64,000 nt of DNA from assembly GCF_030268885.1 (NCBI RefSeq), contig NZ_BSSA01000007.1, forward strand, positions 1-64,000, written 5' to 3'. This stretch comes from Kitasatospora phosalacinea. Lineage in GTDB: Bacteria > Actinomycetota > Actinomycetes > Streptomycetales > Streptomycetaceae. The first letter of the stretch is position 1. Each line of letters opens with the position of its first letter. The notes below the pieces were generated by a model. The model saw nothing but the letters and a program-made list of their open reading frames with translations, did no database searches and was not told where the DNA came from. Below, one piece after another: positions 8,212 through 16,117 of this stretch. The position numbers and the translations under genes are program-made.

Positions 8212-9090
8212 TCAGTAGCCGAAGGCGCGGGCGGTGTTGGCGGCGATCGCCGTGGCGAGTTCGTCCTCCCCCAGTGCCAGGTGGTCGGCCATCGCGCGCA
8301 GCGTGACCGGGATCAGGTACGGGGCGTTGGGGCGGCCGCGGTAGGGGTGGGGGGTGAGGAAGGGGGCGTCGGTCTCGACCAGGACGCGGTCGAGGGGGGT
8401 GGCGGTGAGGGCTTCGCGCAGGACGTGGTTGGCCTTGTAGGTGACGGGGCCGGCGAAGGAGAGGTACCAGCCGTGCTCGGCGCAGGTGCGGGCCATCGCG
8501 GCGTCGCCGGAGTAGCAGTGGAAGACGGTGCGCTCGGGTGCGCCCTCTTCGAGGAGCAGGTCGATGACGTCCTGGTGGGCGTCGCGGTCGTGGATGACCA
8601 GGGCCTTGCCGTGGCGCTTGGCGATCTCGATGTGGCGGCGGAAGGACTCCTTCTGCAGGTCGACGCCCTCGGGGCCGGTGCGGAAGTAGTCGAGTCCGGT
8701 CTCGCCGACGGCGAGGACGTGCGGGAGGGCGGCGAGGCGGTCGATCTCGGCGAGGGCCGCGTCCAACGCCTCCTGCCCGCCCGCCCCGCGCTGCTGCCCG
8801 GACCAGCCGTCGGGGTCGCCGAGGAAGATCCGCGGCGCCTCGTTGGGGTGCAGGGCGACGGCGGCGTGCACCTGCTCGTACTGGGCGGCGAGGTCGGCGG
8901 CCCACTGCGAGCCGGGCACGTCGCAGCCGACCTGGACGACGGTGGTGACGCCGACCGAGGCGGCCCGGGCCAGCCCCTCGGCGGGGGTGCCGGACTGCAT
9001 GTCGAGGTGGGTGTGCGAGTCGGCGACCGCCACCGCGAGCGGCTCGGGCAGCGGCGGCGGGGTGCGGTCCTGCTCCTTCTTGGCGCCCAT
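8212..9090 (-). CDS. tatD: TatD-family metal-dependent hydrolase (3'-5' DNase)
   Basis: 292 aa amidohydrolase-type TIM barrel. The metal-binding HxH is in ADSHTHLD, the bridging Glu in AVGETGLDYF, later His residues in VIHDRDAH and VFHCYSG, and the final Asp in LVETDAPFL. TatD proteins are cytosolic metal-dependent nucleases with roles in DNA repair or RNA turnover. Its ATG overlaps the metG stop by one base (TGATG), so the two are translationally coupled. A charged 20-residue extension precedes the domain. Confidence 0.93.
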   Translation of the reverse strand: MGAKKEQDRTPPPLPEPLAVAVADSHTHLDMQSGTPAEGLARAASVGVTTVVQVGCDVPGSQWAADLAAQYEQVHAAVALHPNEAPRIFLGDPDGWSGQQRGAGGQEALDAALAEIDRLAALPHVLAVGETGLDYFRTGPEGVDLQKESFRRHIEIAKRHGKALVIHDRDAHQDVIDLLLEEGAPERTVFHCYSGDAAMARTCAEHGWYLSFAGPVTYKANHVLREALTATPLDRVLVETDAPFLTPHPYRGRPNAPYLIPVTLRAMADHLALGEDELATAIAANTARAFGY

Positions 9091-10691
9091 CAGACGGCGG
9101 CCTTCTCTTCGAGGCGGGGGAAGAGGATCTCGCCCTTGGTGACGGTGGCCCCGGCGGGCAGTCGGCCCCAGTCGGCGACGGTGGCGATCCGCTGCTCGGC
9201 GAGCGCGCCGAGGGCGGGCTCGGCACCGAGGGAGGCCCAGAGCTTGGCGGCGGAGTCCGGCATCAGCGGGTTGAGCAGGACGGCGGTGGCCCGCAGCGCC
9301 TCGGCGGCGGTGTACAGGACGGTGGCGAGCCGGTCCCGCCCGTCGGGGGACTTGGCGACCTTCCAGGGCTCCTGCTCGGTCAGGTAGCCGTTGACCAGCT
9401 TGACGAACTCGAAGACGGCCGCGATGCCGCCCGCGAAGTCCAGCTCCTCGCCGATCTTCCGGTCGGCCTCGGCGGCGGCCCTGACCAGCGCGTCGGCGAC
9501 GGCCTGTTCGGCGGGGCCGTGGTCGGTCGCGGCGGGGAGCGCGCCGTCGAAGTACTTGCCGACCATCGCGGCGACCCGGGAGGCCAGGTTGCCGAAGTCG
9601 TTGGCGAGTTCGGAGGTGTAGCGGGCGGTGAAGTCCTCCCAGGAGAACGACCCGTCGGTGCCGAACGGGATGGCCCGCAGGAAGTAGTACCGGTACGCGT
9701 CGACGCCGAAGTGCGAGGTCAGGTCGGTGGGCGCGATGCCGGTGAGGTTGGACTTGCTCATCTTCTCGCCGCCGACCATCAGCCAGCCGTTGGCGACGAC
9801 CCGGCGCGGCAGCGGCAGCCCGGCGGCCATCAGCATGGCGGGCCAGATGACGGCGTGGAAGCGCAGGATGTCCTTGCCGACCAGGTGCACGGAGGCGGGC
9901 CAGAGCCGGGCGAAGCGCTCGGGGTCGCTGCCGTAGCCGGCCGCGGTGATGTAGTTCTGCAGGGCGTCGACCCACACGTACAGGACGTGCTTGTCGTCCC
10001 AGGGCAGCGGGACGCCCCAGTCGAAGGTGGAGCGGGAGATCGACAGGTCCTTGAGGTCCTGCTCGACGAAGCGCAGCACCTCGTTGCGGGCGGAGGCGGG
10101 CTGGATGAAGTCCGGGTTGGCGGCGTAGAACTCCAGCAGCTTCGGGCCGTACGCGGAGAGCCGGAAGAAGTAGTTCTCCTCCTCCAGCCACTCGACGGGG
10201 CGCTTGTGGACGGGGCAGAGCTTCTCGTCCTCGGTGGCGCCGGGCAGCAGCTCGCCGGGGAGCTTGTACTCCTCGCAGCCGACGCAGTACGGGCCGGTGT
10301 AGCTGCCCTGGTAGATCTCGCCCTTGTCGTACAGGTCCTGGACGAACTCCTGGACGCGGTCGGTGTGCCGGGCCTGGGTGGTGCGGATGAAGTCGTCGTT
10401 GGCGATCCGCAGGTGCTCCCAGAGCGGCTTCCACGCCTCCTCGACCAGCTTGTCGCACCACTGCTGCGGGGTGACGCCGTTGGCCTCGGCGGTGCGCAGG
10501 ATCTTCTGGCCGTGCTCGTCGGTGCCGGTGAGGTACCAGACGTCCTCGCCGCGCTGGCGGTGCCAGCGGGTCAGCACGTCACCCGCGACGGTGGTGTACG
10601 CGTGGCCCAGGTGGGGCCGGTCGTTCACGTAGTAGATCGGGGTGGTGACGTAGTACGCGTCGGTGCTGGTGTGGTCTTCCAAGGCCGCCAT
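9090..10691 (-). CDS. metG: Methionyl-tRNA synthetase
   Basis: 533 aa class I aminoacyl-tRNA synthetase charging tRNA-Met. The HIGH motif is HLGH (27-30) and the KMSKS motif is intact. A CxxC...CPVH cluster in the connective-peptide domain (YCVGCEEYKL...LCPVH) is consistent with zinc binding. There is no C-terminal tRNA-binding EMAP domain, as in other short actinomycete enzymes. The start is the ATG at 10691. A TAGGAT box ends 8 nt upstream of it, so the message may be nearly leaderless. First gene of the metG-tatD-(Uma2 remnant)-ksgA-ispE run. Confidence 0.96.
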   Translation of the reverse strand: MAALEDHTSTDAYYVTTPIYYVNDRPHLGHAYTTVAGDVLTRWHRQRGEDVWYLTGTDEHGQKILRTAEANGVTPQQWCDKLVEEAWKPLWEHLRIANDDFIRTTQARHTDRVQEFVQDLYDKGEIYQGSYTGPYCVGCEEYKLPGELLPGATEDEKLCPVHKRPVEWLEEENYFFRLSAYGPKLLEFYAANPDFIQPASARNEVLRFVEQDLKDLSISRSTFDWGVPLPWDDKHVLYVWVDALQNYITAAGYGSDPERFARLWPASVHLVGKDILRFHAVIWPAMLMAAGLPLPRRVVANGWLMVGGEKMSKSNLTGIAPTDLTSHFGVDAYRYYFLRAIPFGTDGSFSWEDFTARYTSELANDFGNLASRVAAMVGKYFDGALPAATDHGPAEQAVADALVRAAAEADRKIGEELDFAGGIAAVFEFVKLVNGYLTEQEPWKVAKSPDGRDRLATVLYTAAEALRATAVLLNPLMPDSAAKLWASLGAEPALGALAEQRIATVADWGRLPAGATVTKGEILFPRLEEKAAV

Positions 10692-10774
10692 ACCCCGGAA
10701 TCCTAGTGGCCCGGCCCCGTCCGCCCCGACCGCCCGGACCGCCCCGGGCGGGGGCGGCCGGGTGGGGCCGGTGG

Positions 10775-11191
10775 TCAGCCGGTGCGGTGCAGCCAGGCGA
10801 ACCAGCGGCGCCGGGCCCGCAGTCCGGGGGGCTCCGGCGGGCCCTCGGGTTCGGCGGTGGGCGCGTAGCCGGGCCCGTTCCTGGTGACGGCGGCCATGTC
10901 CGCCACCCGCCCGGCCCGCATGATCCGGACGCGTTCGCCGCCGCAGCCGGGGCAGACCAGCTCGCGCAGCGGGGAGGGGACCCGGACGCCGTTCGCCGTG
11001 TACTCGACCACGGTGTGGCCGTCCCTGGCCGTGTGGTGCTCGATGTCGTACGCCTGCTCCCAGCCGTAGCCGCAGTTGAGGCAGGCGAAGGAGTACGCCT
11101 CGTGGACCGTCTGCACGGAGGCGGGACGGCTGGTCGTGCCGAGGCCGCTGGGTGCTCCGCCGTTCCGGGGGCTGTCGATCGTGTCGCTCAT
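10775..11191 (-). CDS. Small two-CxxC zinc-ribbon-like protein of unknown function
   Basis: About 138 aa from the ATG at 11191, with GAGGTGG as ribosome site. Two cysteine pairs, CLNC (37-40) and CPGC (80-83), are spaced like a zinc ribbon; residues between them (DIEHHTARDGHTVVEYTANG) look like beta strands. The tail is Pro/Glu/Arg rich and ends RRRWFAWLHRTG. No enzyme motif is visible. It lies between rsmI and metG on the same strand. Function unknown. Confidence 0.75.
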   Translation of the reverse strand: MSDTIDSPRNGGAPSGLGTTSRPASVQTVHEAYSFACLNCGYGWEQAYDIEHHTARDGHTVVEYTANGVRVPSPLRELVCPGCGGERVRIMRAGRVADMAAVTRNGPGYAPTAEPEGPPEPPGLRARRRWFAWLHRTG

Positions 11192-11407
11192 GCGCCACCT
11201 CGCTTCGCTCGGAGCCCGTCGCCCGGTCCTCACCGGCCGGGTGCGGGTCGTTCCATCCCAGGGAATGCCCGGGAGGGTCCGTCCGATGCCCGGCTTGCCA
11301 AGTCTTGGTCCCGAATTGGCCCTCCGCTGGGGTGCTCATTCCAACGTACGCGCGATTCCGGCCATTGCCATACAAACCGATCGACACACTGGATGATCCG
11401 GGGTCGC

Positions 11408-12253
11408 TCAGGGCGCGTGCTTGGCCGCCACCACCGCGTCGAACACGACCGACTTGCGCAGCCCCAGCTCGGCGGCGACCGCGGCGATGGCCTCCTTGCG
11501 GCGCTCCCCGGCCTCCTCCCGGACGGCCACCCGGCGGGCCAGCTCGGCCGGGCCGACCTCCTCGGGCGCGGCGGGCGGGGCCCCGGCCACCACCACGGTG
11601 ATCTCGCCCCGGACGCCGTCCGCCGCCCAGGCCGCCAGCTCGCCCAGCGGGCCGCGCTTGACCTCCTCGTACGTCTTGGTCAGCTCCCGGCAGACCGCGG
11701 CCGGGCGGTCGGCGCCGAACGCGGCGGCCATCGCCTCCAGCGTCTCGGCGATCCGGTGCGGGGCCTCGAAGAAGACCATGGTGCGCGGCTCGGCGGCGAC
11801 CTGGGCGAGCTGCCGGGAGCGGTCGCCCGCCTTGCGCGGCAGGAAGCCCTCGAAGGCGAACCGGTCCACCGGCAGCGCGGACAGCGCCAGCGCGGTCAGC
11901 ACCGCGGACGGGCCGGGCACCGCGGTGACCTTGATCCCGGCGGTGACGGCGGCGTCCACCAGCCGGTAGCCGGGGTCGGAGACCGAGGGCATCCCGGCGT
12001 CGGTGACCAGCAGCACCCGGGAGCCGTCCTGCAGCGCGGCCACCAGCTCGGGGGTGCGGGCCACCTCGTTGCCCTCGAAGTAGGACACCACCCGGCCGGT
12101 CGGCACCACGCCGAGCGCCTGGGTCAGCCGGCGCAGCCGCCGGGTGTCCTCGGCCGCGATGACGTCCGCCCCGGCGAGTTCGGCGCGCAGTCGGGGCGGC
12201 GCGTCCTCGACGTCGCCGATGGGGGTACCTGCCAGTACGAGAACACCAGTCAC
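11408..12253 (-). CDS. rsmI: 16S rRNA (cytidine1402-2'-O)-methyltransferase
   Basis: 281 aa SAM-dependent tetrapyrrole-methylase-fold enzyme that 2'-O-methylates C1402 of 16S rRNA. Motifs: LAGTPIGDVED at the N-terminus, AEDTRRLRRL, TDAGMPSVSDPG, AVPGPSAVLTAL and FFEAPHR, all typical of RsmI/YraL. I place the start at the GTG at 12253 because GGGGAGG then sits 9 nt upstream; two further in-frame starts (ATG at 12262, GTG at 12259) would leave almost no spacing. It is divergent from the mannosyltransferase gene. Confidence 0.93.
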   Translation of the reverse strand: MTGVLVLAGTPIGDVEDAPPRLRAELAGADVIAAEDTRRLRRLTQALGVVPTGRVVSYFEGNEVARTPELVAALQDGSRVLLVTDAGMPSVSDPGYRLVDAAVTAGIKVTAVPGPSAVLTALALSALPVDRFAFEGFLPRKAGDRSRQLAQVAAEPRTMVFFEAPHRIAETLEAMAAAFGADRPAAVCRELTKTYEEVKRGPLGELAAWAADGVRGEITVVVAGAPPAAPEEVGPAELARRVAVREEAGERRKEAIAAVAAELGLRKSVVFDAVVAAKHAP

Positions 12254-12353
12254 GGACACCATCCTCCCCTACCCGGGGGCGGCCCGTGGCTGCTGAGGGG
12301 GCCGCGGGGCGGGGGCGCCGCGGGGGCGGGGGGCGGACGAGGGTCGGGGGCCC

Positions 12354-12382
12354 CTTGTGACTTCAGCCGTTGCCCCTACGAT
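12354..12382 (+). promoter_or_regulatory. Sigma70/HrdB-type promoter for the mannosyltransferase gene
   Basis: TTGTGA, 17 nt, TACGAT: both hexamers and the spacing fit a principal-sigma promoter. The predicted transcript would start near 12389, 25 nt before the chosen ATG and inside any longer reading frame. This supports the shorter start at 12414. Confidence 0.6.
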
Positions 12383-12413
12383 GTGGCCCGTGAACGGCGA
12401 CATGGAGAGTGGT

Positions 12414-14174
12414 ATGGACCACCCCGAGCGGGGCGGCGTGACCGTGCTGGAACCGGCCGACCCGGCCGCCGTTCCGGCCCCTCGCGCGGAGCCCGAACCG
12501 GCCTCCCGATGGGCCCGCGCGCTGTCCGGCGTCGGCTACCGGGCCCCGCGGCGCACGCCCCTGGCCGAGCAGTTGGTGCCACCGATGCCGGACGGCCCGG
12601 GCGTCACGCCCGCGGTGGTCGAGCCCTCCCCGGTGCTCGCCCGGCTCGGCGTCCGGCTGCCCGCCCCGCTGTGGTCCTGGCTGTGCCGGTGGGCCGGCTG
12701 GCTCGGGCCGCTCGGCGTCGCGGTCTTCGCCGGGGTGCTGCGCTTCGCCGGCCTCGGCAGCCCGCACGCGCTGATCTTCGACGAGACGTACTACGCCAAG
12801 GACGCGTACGCGCTCTGGCACCTCGGCTACGAGAGCAGCTGGTCCGACGACGCCAACGGCCTGATCACCGCGCCCAACCCGGTCGTCCCGCTGCGCACCG
12901 ACGCCGCGTTCGTGGTGCACCCCCCGGTCGGCAAGTGGATCATCGGCCTGGGCGAGCACTTCTTCGGCATGCACCCCTTCGGCTGGCGCTTCACGGTGGC
13001 CGTGCTCGGCACCCTCTCGGTGCTGATGCTGGCCCGGATCGCCCGCCGGATGTTCCGCTCCACCCTGCTGGGCTGCGTGGCCGGCCTGCTGCTGTCCGTG
13101 GACGGGCTGCACTTCGTGCTCAGCCGCTCCGCCATCCTCGACCTGGTGGTGATGTTCTGGTTCCTGGCCGCGTTCGGCCTGCTGCTGGTCGACCGGGACA
13201 AGAGCCGCGCCAGGATCGCCGAGCGGGTCGAGCAGGGCCTCGGCGCCGACTGGTGGCACCTGGGCTGGCGCCCCTACCGGCTGGCCGCGGCGGTCTGCCT
13301 GGGCCTGATGACCGGCACCAAGTGGAGCGGCGCCCCGGCGGTCCTGGCGCTGGTGCTGCTCGCCGGGTTCTGGGACTCCTCCGCCCGCCGCCTGGCCGGC
13401 AACCGCGGCAACCTGCGCGGCCTGTGGGACTTCGCCTGGTCCGCACTGTCGGTCACGCTGACCGCCGGTGTCACCTACCTGCTGACCTGGACCGGCTGGA
13501 TCCTCTCCTCCCCCGAGCCCGGCAAGGGCGGCTACCTGCGCAACTGGGCCGCGCTCAACCCGAGCGACACCTGGGGCTGGGTGCCGGACTGGGCCCGCAG
13601 CCTGTGGCACTACCACCACGAGATCTGGCACTTCAACGTCACCCTGACCAGCCCGCACACCTACCAGTCCAACCCGTGGAGCTGGCTGCTGGTCGGCCGC
13701 CCGGTCTCGTTCTTCTACGAGTCGCCGAAGAACGGCCAGGCCGGCTGCACCACCGCCGAGTGCGCCCGCGAGGTGCTCGCCATCGGCACCCCGTTCCTGT
13801 GGTGGGCGGGCATCGTCGCGCTGGTCTACTGCCTGTACCGCTGGCTGATGCGCCGCGACTGGCGGGCCGGGGCGATCCTGTGCGCGCTGGCGGCGGGCTA
13901 CCTGCCCTGGTTCAACTACCAGGCCCGGACGATCTTCCTGTTCTACGCGGTGTGCTTCGTCCCGTTCCTGGTGCTCGCGGTGACCATGATGATCGGCGCG
14001 ATGCTCGGCCCGGCCACCTCCTCGCCCGACCGCAGGCTCGCCGGGGCCACCGGCGCCGGACTGCTGGTCGCCGCGATCATGTGGAACTTCCTGTACTTCT
14101 ACCCGATCTACACCGGGCAGACGATCCCGATGGACGACTGGCGGGCCCGGATGTGGCTCGACACCTGGATCTAG
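12414..14174 (+). CDS. pmt: Protein O-mannosyltransferase, GT39 (dolichyl-phosphate-mannose type)
   Basis: About 586 aa polytopic membrane glycosyltransferase. The first extracytoplasmic loop has FDETYYAKDAY, the catalytic DE motif of PMT/GT39 enzymes, and HPPVGKWIIGLGE follows. About ten transmembrane helices are visible. These enzymes transfer mannose from polyprenyl-phosphate-mannose to secreted proteins; in streptomycetes Pmt glycosylates lipoproteins and phage receptors. The ATG at 12414 is preferred: GGAG lies 6 nt upstream, and an HrdB-like promoter places the transcript start after the alternative GTG at 12357. The N-terminal 70 residues are Pro/Ala rich and cytoplasmic. Confidence 0.9.
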   Translation: MDHPERGGVTVLEPADPAAVPAPRAEPEPASRWARALSGVGYRAPRRTPLAEQLVPPMPDGPGVTPAVVEPSPVLARLGVRLPAPLWSWLCRWAGWLGPLGVAVFAGVLRFAGLGSPHALIFDETYYAKDAYALWHLGYESSWSDDANGLITAPNPVVPLRTDAAFVVHPPVGKWIIGLGEHFFGMHPFGWRFTVAVLGTLSVLMLARIARRMFRSTLLGCVAGLLLSVDGLHFVLSRSAILDLVVMFWFLAAFGLLLVDRDKSRARIAERVEQGLGADWWHLGWRPYRLAAAVCLGLMTGTKWSGAPAVLALVLLAGFWDSSARRLAGNRGNLRGLWDFAWSALSVTLTAGVTYLLTWTGWILSSPEPGKGGYLRNWAALNPSDTWGWVPDWARSLWHYHHEIWHFNVTLTSPHTYQSNPWSWLLVGRPVSFFYESPKNGQAGCTTAECAREVLAIGTPFLWWAGIVALVYCLYRWLMRRDWRAGAILCALAAGYLPWFNYQARTIFLFYAVCFVPFLVLAVTMMIGAMLGPATSSPDRRLAGATGAGLLVAAIMWNFLYFYPIYTGQTIPMDDWRARMWLDTWI

Positions 14175-14274
14175 CCCGGCCCGCCCGCACGGTCGCCACA
14201 CCCGTCGCACGTGTACCGGAACTGTCACAAACCAGCCCCGCGTCGTGAGTGCACGAAAGGCATCTGCCTATGGT

Positions 14275-14305
14275 GTCGTGGCCGCTGAACCCGAACGGCC
14301 ACGAC
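14275..14305 (+). promoter_or_regulatory. 10-bp inverted repeat in the leader of the PBP gene
   Basis: GTCGTGGCCG and CGGCCACGAC are perfectly complementary around an 11-nt loop. The element ends 7 nt before GGGGGA, the ribosome site of the downstream penicillin-binding protein. A TATGGT box (14269-14274) lies immediately upstream. It could be an operator overlapping the transcript start or an RNA stem in the leader. Confidence 0.45.
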
Positions 14306-14324
14306 TCACCATGGGGGACTCGAC

Positions 14325-16082
14325 GTGAACAAGGGCGCGAAGATCGGCGTCTCCGTCATCGCCGCGGCGGTGCTCCTCGGCGGGGGCTACGGGGCGTACG
14401 CCCTGGTCTCCGGCGACGACTCCGGCAAGGACGGGGCGAAGAAGCCCCGCACCGTGGTCGCCGAGCCCCCGAGCCCCGAGCTCGCCGCGTCCGGCGCCAA
14501 GGCGTTCCTGGACGCCTGGGCCAAGGGCGACCTGTCCGCGGCCGCCAAGCTCACCGACGACCCGGACAAGGCGCAGGCCGGGCTGCAGGCCTTCCAGGAC
14601 AACGTGAAGCCCAGCGCCGTCCACCTCACCGTCGGCGGCCCCACCACCGCGCCCAGCGCCGCCGCGTCCAAGTCCGCGAGCGCCCCCGCCTCGGCGGCCG
14701 CCTCCGCCCCGGCGCAGGGCGCCGCGCCCACCGGCGTGCTGGAAAGTTTCAAGGCTTCCGTGGAGTTCGCCGAGACCGGCAGCCCCTGGAACTACGACGG
14801 CGTCCTCGGCGTGGTCAAGATGAGCGACGGCACCGCCGCCGTCCACTGGGTGCCCAACGTCATCCACCCCAAGCTCGACGCGGGCGAGACCATCGCGGTC
14901 AAGCCGCTCTACGCCGCCCCGGCCGCCATCACCGACCGCAAGGGCAGGCCCCTGGCGAGCTACCCCTCGCTGACCGGACTGCTCAACAAGCTCAAGTCCG
15001 CCGCCCCGCAGGCCGGCGACCCCGCCGACGCGGGCAGCGGGGTGGTCATCTCCGCCGCGGACGCCCCCGCCGGGTCCGCCAGCCCGAGCCCGAGCAGCAG
15101 CGCGACCGGCAGCGGCGGCGGCAAGGCGGCCGACGTGAAGCTGTTCACGGTCAAGGAGCCCAAGCCCGTCCCCAACCTCAAGCTCACCATCGACGCCGAC
15201 CTGCAGCAGGCCGCCGAGCAGGAGGTCGCCGCGCAGGGCGGCAAGCCCGCCTCGATGGTCGCCATCGAGCCCAGCAGCGGCAACATCCTCGCCTACGCGT
15301 TCTCGCCCTCCACCGGCCAGAACCGCGCCTTCTCCGGCGCGACCGCGCCCGGCTCCACCATGAAGGTGATCACCGCCGCGGCGCTGATGGAGGCGGGCGT
15401 CACGCCCACCAGCCCGATGCCCTGCCCCGAGACCACCATGGTCACCGGCAAGTCCATCTCCAACGACGAGCCCGGCGCGCATCCCGAGTACACGCTCACC
15501 GACGCGTTCATCCACTCCTGCAACACCTCCTTCATCGAGAAGGGCAAGGACGTCCTCAAGCCGAACAGCCTGCCCTCGATCGCCAAGGACGTCTTCGGGC
15601 TCGGCCTGGTCTGGCAGACCGGCCTGTCCAACTTCGACACCGACATCCCGGTCGAGGGCAACATGGCCGGTGCGGCGAGCGAGTTCATCGGCCAGGGCAA
15701 GGTGCGCGCCAACCCGCTCGGCATGGCCTCGGTCGCCGCGACCGTCCAGTCCGGGGTCTTCCGGCAGCCGATCCTGGTGCCCGGCATGGAGCAGAAGAAG
15801 GCCGCCCGCACCCTCTCCCCCGAGGTCCTCGGCAACCTGCAGTCGCTGATGGTGCAGACCGTCCGCTCCGGCACCGCCTCCGAGGTCAAGCCCGCCCTCC
15901 CGGCCGGCTCCGGCGCGAAGACCGGCACCGCCGAGGTCGACAACAGCCCCGACGCGAACTCCTGGTTCACCGCCTACTCCGGCAACCTCGCCGTCGCCGC
16001 CGAGGTCCAGGGCGGCGGCCACGGCTCCGCGGCGGCGGGCCCGGCGGTCTCCAAGGTGCTGCGGGTCGGCAACAAGGGCTGA
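14325..16082 (+). CDS. Class B penicillin-binding protein with MecA-N-like domain
   Basis: 585 aa. One N-terminal membrane anchor (about 7-29) is followed by an NTF2/MecA-N-like segment (about 50-230, interrupted by an Ala/Ser-rich linker) and a transpeptidase domain. Active-site motifs are complete: GSTMK with Ser344, SCN at about 398-400, and KTGT from Lys532. It cross-links peptidoglycan outside the membrane and would bind beta-lactams. The GTG start has GGGGGA upstream. A second Ser/Gly-rich linker lies near residue 250. The MecA-N domain is common in actinomycete PBPs and does not by itself mean resistance. Confidence 0.92.
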   Translation: MNKGAKIGVSVIAAAVLLGGGYGAYALVSGDDSGKDGAKKPRTVVAEPPSPELAASGAKAFLDAWAKGDLSAAAKLTDDPDKAQAGLQAFQDNVKPSAVHLTVGGPTTAPSAAASKSASAPASAAASAPAQGAAPTGVLESFKASVEFAETGSPWNYDGVLGVVKMSDGTAAVHWVPNVIHPKLDAGETIAVKPLYAAPAAITDRKGRPLASYPSLTGLLNKLKSAAPQAGDPADAGSGVVISAADAPAGSASPSPSSSATGSGGGKAADVKLFTVKEPKPVPNLKLTIDADLQQAAEQEVAAQGGKPASMVAIEPSSGNILAYAFSPSTGQNRAFSGATAPGSTMKVITAAALMEAGVTPTSPMPCPETTMVTGKSISNDEPGAHPEYTLTDAFIHSCNTSFIEKGKDVLKPNSLPSIAKDVFGLGLVWQTGLSNFDTDIPVEGNMAGAASEFIGQGKVRANPLGMASVAATVQSGVFRQPILVPGMEQKKAARTLSPEVLGNLQSLMVQTVRSGTASEVKPALPAGSGAKTGTAEVDNSPDANSWFTAYSGNLAVAAEVQGGGHGSAAAGPAVSKVLRVGNKG

Positions 16083-16117
16083 GCGGAGGAGGCCCCTGAC
16101 CGTTCCGACCCACCCGC

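Noticed and set aside
12357..12413. Earlier GTG start of the mannosyltransferase
   Set aside because: It overlaps the predicted -35 box, so it would not be in the transcript.
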